Positions 5,163 to 8,635 of a stretch of 8,635 bases of DNA are shown here, piece by piece. The translations under genes were made by a program, and so were the position numbers. Source of the stretch: an uncultured Clostridia bacterium (GTDB lineage: Bacteria; Bacillota; Clostridia; Lachnospirales; Lachnospiraceae); NCBI GenBank assembly GCA_945622055.1, contig CALZBV010000097.1, forward strand, positions 1-8,635. The letters are read 5' to 3'. How positions within the stretch are numbered: position 1 is the first letter of the stretch; each line of letters begins with the position of its first letter. The notes beneath the pieces were generated by a model. It worked only from the letters and a program-made list of their open reading frames with translations, made no database searches and was not told the DNA's origin.

Positions 5163-7622
5163 TTGAATACTGCGTTTTTAGCACTGGGGAATTATTTTAT
5201 TACGTTACTTCTTTTTGCATTTGATGCACAAACCTTTTGGTGTTTGTACAGGCAGGAGGAGCCGAAGGGGTGGAAAAGCATAGTACGAAAGGTGGAAATG
5301 GTTGCCATTTTCGTGCTTTGCTATCATACGCTTTATTTGCGGACGGGAGAAGTATGGTTTTACTGGTTTTTCGTGATACAGCTGGCTGCATATGCGCTGT
5401 TATCGGTTGCATACCGAAAGCTGTATCCGAAGCTTTCCGGTCTTTTGTTCGACCTGATGCTTCTGCTGTTAGGGGTAGGCGGGGTGATGCTGTCGCGACT
5501 TGACCCGGAATCAGCGTTTCGACAGTTTGCAATTGTTGTGGCAGCGTTGGTTGCGGCACTGTTTATCCCGGGCTTTATCCGGTCCATGCATCGCCTGGAG
5601 CGATACGGATTTTGGTATCTTGCTTTGGGACTTATCATACTGCTTTTGGTGTTTTTATTTGCAGGAGAGCGTCTTGGTGCCAGAATCTGGGTGAAAATCC
5701 TTGGGGTTCCGATGCAGCCGTTTGAATTTGTCAAGCTGTCCTTTATCTTTGGATGTGCTGCGGTACTGCTTCGTGCGAAAAAATGGTACGAAAAGGCAGC
5801 GGTATTTGTGCTTGCTGGTGCGCATGTGTTGATTATGGTTGCGTCCAAAGACCTTGGCGGAGCTCTTTTGTTTGCTCTGGTATTCTGGCTTTTGTTGTAT
5901 GCCTGCGACGGACGGAAGCTCTGGCTCTTTGGTGGCATTGCAGGTGGTGGAATCGCCTGCGCGCTCGCATATAAGCTGTTTTATCACGTTCGGGTGCGCG
6001 TGCTTGCTTGGAAGGATCCGTTTTCTGTCGTGGACAATGAAGGGTATCAGTTGTCTCAGTCGCTGTTTGCCATTGGAAACGGAGGCTTTTTCGGAACCGG
6101 TTTGTACGCAGGGGCACCGGAGCAGATTCCGGTAGTAACGACAGACTACATTTTCTCGGCAATTTGTGAAGAAATGGGAGCACTGTTTGCGCTCGGAGTG
6201 CTGTTTGTTTATGTGATTTGTTTATTCCTTTTAATTCGTATGACGAAGCGGTTTACGGAAGATTATTACCGGATTGTGTTTACCGGATTTGCCGGAATGT
6301 TTACGGCACAGATTCTTTTGAATGTCGGAGGCGTGATTCGCATGATTCCGTCAACCGGAGTACCGCTCCCGTTTGTCAGTGCCGGCGGCAGCTCGGCAGC
6401 AAGCATGGTACTGATGTTTATGCTCATTCAGGGAATGCAGGAACGAACCGGTGAGAAGAACGGGACAAAGGCAGGTAGTGAACGAAAAGCCTACAAGGAC
6501 GGATTTGTTCCCGGCACGCTTCTTTTAAAGGCACGCAGGGCGACGGAGCATTGCATGGCGGCCTGCTGTATCCTTCTGCTGTTTGTGGCGGCTTATTTTA
6601 CGGTATTTAGCCTTACCGAAGCAAGAGGAGTCATTTTTCATTCCTACAATCGTCGCCAGGAAAAGCTCTCGGAGCAGAATGCAAAGGGAACGATTTACGA
6701 CAGAAATGGAAATCCGTTGGCCGTAACATTGCTTTTGGATGGAGAAGAGGTGCGGAAATACCCATACGGACGCCTGTTTTCCCATGTAGTAGGGCAGACG
6801 CAGTACGGAAAAAGCGGTTTGGAGTCGATTTGTGAAATTGAGCTTCTGACTGCATCGGTAGGTGAGTTCACAAAGCTTTCTTATCGCATCCGCGGAGCAC
6901 AGCTTCCGGGAAACAATTTGTTTACGACGCTTAATGCTACGATACAAAACCGATTGGTGGAGCTTTTGGAGGAAGGAGGAACCAATCCCGCTGCAGGCTG
7001 TGTGATTGACCTTTCCACCGGAGGGCTGGTTGCCTCGGTATCGTTGCCGGACTATGTGCCGGAGAAGGCAAAGGAATACGAGGCGGCCGATAATGCGCCG
7101 CTCTTTAACCGGACGTTTTATGGTGAATACGCTGTTTTTGAGAGTTCACGACTCTTACTGGAGATGGCAGACTGCTTCCCAAAAGGAATTCCAACGCCGT
7201 TTGGGGATGTGATTCCTTCAGAAAACCGCTTCGTTACGCCGGTTGCTGCTGCCATGTTTGCGGGGGCATGTGCAAACATGGGGACCTGTCCGAAGGTCTA
7301 TGTGGAAGAAAAGCTTACGGATGCCGGTGGAAGGGTGCTTTACCGGAATGAGAGCGAATCGGTAGAGCTGATGACCGAAGCAGAAGCAGAGGCACTCCTT
7401 GGGAAGTTTACAAAGGCAGGGACACAGGAGCTGTCAATTCTGTACCGGCTGGAAAGAATTCCTACAGGCACAGGAGCTTCCTTTCATCTCATGGGCATTT
7501 CCCTGGTTCCGGAAAACGAGCCACGATATGCAGTTTGTATGGTTTTGGAAAACTGTACGAAAAACGATGCGGAAGCAGAAATGATTTCCAAACTGACCCG
7601 TCTCGGAGAGATGCTTCCGTAA
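5163..7622 (+). CDS. SEDS peptidoglycan glycosyltransferase (RodA/FtsW type) fused to a degenerate class B PBP domain
   Basis: The predicted 819-residue membrane protein starts at TTG, one base after the U32 stop, with GAGGGG (5148-5153) nine bases upstream; an in-frame TAG at 5154 excludes earlier starts. Residues 1-425 form a multi-pass SEDS domain with GARIWVKILGVPMQPFEFVKL (172-192), KDLGGALLF (229-237), YQLSQSLFAIGNGGFFGTGL (295-314), TTDYIFSAICEEMG (326-339, Asp328 being the likely catalytic residue) and IPSTGVPLPFVSAGGSS (395-411). SEDS proteins polymerise lipid II into glycan strands. After a charged linker (426-460) a transmembrane helix (461-483) and a class B PBP half follow: GTIYDRNG (509-516), YPYGRLFSHVVGQT (534-546), FTTLNATIQ (587-595). 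The SxxK region reads YAVFESSRLL (656-665), with no serine followed by lysine at +3, and the KTG position reads IPTGTG (766-771). The half is also much shorter than usual. Polymerase activity is likely and transpeptidase activity unlikely; that is inference from motifs. Confidence 0.88.
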   Translation: MNTAFLALGNYFITLLLFAFDAQTFWCLYRQEEPKGWKSIVRKVEMVAIFVLCYHTLYLRTGEVWFYWFFVIQLAAYALLSVAYRKLYPKLSGLLFDLMLLLLGVGGVMLSRLDPESAFRQFAIVVAALVAALFIPGFIRSMHRLERYGFWYLALGLIILLLVFLFAGERLGARIWVKILGVPMQPFEFVKLSFIFGCAAVLLRAKKWYEKAAVFVLAGAHVLIMVASKDLGGALLFALVFWLLLYACDGRKLWLFGGIAGGGIACALAYKLFYHVRVRVLAWKDPFSVVDNEGYQLSQSLFAIGNGGFFGTGLYAGAPEQIPVVTTDYIFSAICEEMGALFALGVLFVYVICLFLLIRMTKRFTEDYYRIVFTGFAGMFTAQILLNVGGVIRMIPSTGVPLPFVSAGGSSAASMVLMFMLIQGMQERTGEKNGTKAGSERKAYKDGFVPGTLLLKARRATEHCMAACCILLLFVAAYFTVFSLTEARGVIFHSYNRRQEKLSEQNAKGTIYDRNGNPLAVTLLLDGEEVRKYPYGRLFSHVVGQTQYGKSGLESICEIELLTASVGEFTKLSYRIRGAQLPGNNLFTTLNATIQNRLVELLEEGGTNPAAGCVIDLSTGGLVASVSLPDYVPEKAKEYEAADNAPLFNRTFYGEYAVFESSRLLLEMADCFPKGIPTPFGDVIPSENRFVTPVAAAMFAGACANMGTCPKVYVEEKLTDAGGRVLYRNESESVELMTEAEAEALLGKFTKAGTQELSILYRLERIPTGTGASFHLMGISLVPENEPRYAVCMVLENCTKNDAEAEMISKLTRLGEMLP

Positions 7623-7727
7623 GAAATTTCCAAAATAAGAAATATGGTCTGAAATGGTTGCAAAAATAGCAAAATTGAGTTATACTACTATGCAGTGATT
7701 GATGAAACACCAGCAGGAGGTATTGCA
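7623..7727 (+). promoter_or_regulatory. Intergenic region with sigma-A promoter and ribosome binding site of the Nudix gene
   Basis: TTGCAA at 7658-7663 and TATACT at 7681-7686 are separated by exactly 17 bases, a good sigma-A promoter that predicts transcription start near 7692. AGGAGG at 7715-7720 lies seven bases before the ATG at 7728. The AT-rich stretch after the upstream stop (7623-7657) shows only a weak AAATTTC/GAAAT pairing with no T-run, so I see no terminator for the upstream operon and some readthrough is possible. Confidence 0.72.
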
Positions 7728-8180
7728 ATGGTAGAAGCAACCAGCTGTGGCGGTGTAGTTATATTCAGAGGGAAGATATTACTACTGTACAAGAATTACA
7801 AAAACAAATACGAGGGATGGGTTCTTCCGAAGGGTACTGTGGAGGAGGGCGAAGAGTTCAAAGACACAGCGACCAGAGAAGTCCGCGAAGAAACAGGAGT
7901 GGATGCTCAGATTATCAAGTATGTCGGAAAGAGCCAGTATACATTTAACACCCCTCAGAATACCGTACTAAAGGATGTGCACTGGTATTTAATGATGTCT
8001 GACAGCTATTATAGCAAGCCGCAGCACGAAGAATTTTTTATGGACTCCGGGTACTACAAGTTTCATGAGGCCTACCATCTGTTAAAATTTGCAAACGAAA
8101 AGCAGATTTTAGAGCAGGCCTACAACGAATATGTTGACCTGAAAAAAAGTAATCTCTGGGGTTCCAAAAAGTATTTCTAA
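7728..8180 (+). CDS. Nudix hydrolase
   Basis: The predicted 150-residue protein belongs to the Nudix superfamily, which cleaves nucleoside diphosphates linked to another group, using divalent metal. The complete Nudix box is present: from the Gly of PKGTVEEGEEF to the end of REVREETGV it fits Gx5Ex7REUxEExGU exactly. An N-terminal strand pair (CGGVVIFRGKILLLYKN) and WVLPKG precede it, as usual. The C-terminal third (HWYLMMSDSYYSKPQHEEF onward, with the helical AYNEYVDL) is not diagnostic of substrate; MutT-like, diadenosine polyphosphate or cap-type hydrolase remain possible. The start at 7728 is chosen over the in-frame GTG at 7695 because AGGAGG lies seven bases upstream and 7695 is almost at the predicted transcription start. 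It has its own promoter and terminator, so it looks monocistronic. Confidence 0.93.
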   Translation: MVEATSCGGVVIFRGKILLLYKNYKNKYEGWVLPKGTVEEGEEFKDTATREVREETGVDAQIIKYVGKSQYTFNTPQNTVLKDVHWYLMMSDSYYSKPQHEEFFMDSGYYKFHEAYHLLKFANEKQILEQAYNEYVDLKKSNLWGSKKYF

Positions 8181-8189
8181 AACGAGAGA

Positions 8190-8217
8190 AGAGCATCGGG
8201 GTTCCGGTGCTCTTTTT
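8190..8217 (+). terminator. Rho-independent terminator after the Nudix gene
   Basis: AGAGCATCGG (8190-8199) pairs with CCGGTGCTCT (8204-8213) through ten base pairs, one of them G-U, around the four-base loop GGTT. A run of five T follows at 8213-8217. It starts ten bases after the Nudix stop. On the opposite strand no good T-run follows, so it is not clearly bidirectional, although the minus-strand kinase gene ends just beyond it. Confidence 0.9.
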
Positions 8218-8233
8218 CTGAGCTTAGTCTTGG

Positions 8234-8635
8234 TTATGTTACGGTTTGGAGACAAGAAATAAGTCTGTTGCCCTGACCGTCAAAAAGTACGGAAACACGT
8301 TTGGTAAACATGCTGTTATCTGCAAATTCTTCTATTTCGAAGCTTCCGTTTTGTTTCCTTAAAATCTCAAAGGTGGTCATAAGTCCGATGCCACTGCCAC
8401 CTTCTTCTTTATGTGTGGTATATCGTGCTTTGCCCAAATGCTTGATTACTTCCGGCTCAAAGCGGAGTCCACTATCAAAAACATCCACATAATAATAACC
8501 GTCACGGACACCGAGAGACAGTAAAATGTTTCTGGTGTCTGATTTTTTTGTGGCGATGACAGCATTTTCTCCTAAATCTGCAAGAAGTGTATTCAAAAGA
8601 CTCTCATCAATAATATTCTCTGTCATATAACGGAT
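8234..8635 (-). CDS. Sensor histidine kinase, C-terminal ATP-binding domain (GHKL type; continues beyond right edge)
   Basis: Read on the minus strand, the frame is open from the window edge to the TAA at 8236-8234. The 133 visible residues form a GHKL/HATPase domain: an N-box-like helix with GENAVIA, the G1 box VFDSGLRF (Asp of DxG contacts adenine), and the G2 box GGSGIGLMTTFEIL, a glycine-rich ATP lid. The remainder (GSFEIEEF to the C-terminus) fits the last strands of the fold. The ATG at 8626-8624 is not the real start: the frame extends upstream without a stop, no ribosome binding site is visible, and the phosphoacceptor and sensor regions must lie outside. The LLSLGVRDGYYYVDVFDSG stretch resembles clostridial GHKL kinases of AgrC-like or related two-component systems, but the class is not certain. 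It converges on the Nudix gene. Confidence 0.82.
   Translation of the reverse strand: MRYMTENIIDESLLNTLLADLGENAVIATKKSDTRNILLSLGVRDGYYYVDVFDSGLRFEPEVIKHLGKARYTTHKEEGGSGIGLMTTFEILRKQNGSFEIEEFADNSMFTKRVSVLFDGQGNRLISCLQTVT

Noticed and set aside
5360..5938. Minus-strand 192-codon open frame
   Set aside because: It lies opposite the SEDS membrane domain; its composition is low-hydrophobic and Ser/Pro/Arg/Asn-rich with no motif, typical of an antisense shadow.
7620..7650. Possible terminator after the SEDS-PBP gene
   Set aside because: Only a short AT-rich pairing (AAATTTC with GAAAT) without a GC stem or T-run; not enough to call.
8301..8492. Plus-strand 63-codon open frame near the right edge
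   Set aside because: It is antisense to the conserved ATP-binding boxes of the histidine kinase, which clearly explain this stretch.

Overview
The window looks like chromosomal DNA of a low-to-moderate GC Firmicute, most likely a clostridium of the Lachnospiraceae type. Strong AGGAGG-like ribosome binding sites, sigma-A promoters, a ZapA-U32-SEDS/PBP gene order and the protein flavour all fit. This assignment comes from reading the proteins, not from a search.

Layout. At the left edge (1-160, minus strand) is the N-terminus of an RNase H-like/DnaQ-fold exonuclease of the YprB type, facing away from the rest. A divergent promoter region (about 184-280) separates it from a long plus-strand run: an 83-residue zinc-ribbon/helix-turn-helix protein resembling YvyF (309-560), ruvA (601-1189, broken by a frameshift), ruvB (1221-2231), a zapA-like gene (2242-2655), a large U32-family protein of the RlhA type (2642-5161), and an 819-codon fusion of a RodA/FtsW-type peptidoglycan polymerase with a penicillin-binding-protein-like domain (5163-7622). 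Spacing is tight: the largest gap is 40 bases, one pair overlaps by 14 bases, and no terminator is visible. All six could therefore be read from the extended -10 promoter at 253-280. A separate promoter (7658-7686) then drives a 150-residue Nudix hydrolase, closed by a clear rho-independent terminator (8190-8217). The right edge (8234-8635, minus strand) is the ATP-binding C-terminus of a sensor histidine kinase.

Functionally the main operon mixes recombination repair (RuvAB Holliday junction motor), division (ZapA, FtsZ bundling), RNA modification (U32/RlhA-like) and cell wall polymerisation (SEDS). Two observations stand out. First, ruvA appears to have lost 26 bases at codon 51, which shifts the frame and removes the conserved REDA-type segment; restoring 26 bases gives a normal 204-residue RuvA. 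Second, the cell-wall gene is a one-chain SEDS-PBP fusion in which the polymerase half keeps its hallmark residues, including the likely catalytic Asp328. Its transpeptidase half is shortened and lacks recognisable SxxK and KTG motifs, yet stays fully open. This suggests a polymerase carrying its own catalytically dead PBP partner. There is no phage, IS element, CRISPR array, tRNA or rRNA that I can see.
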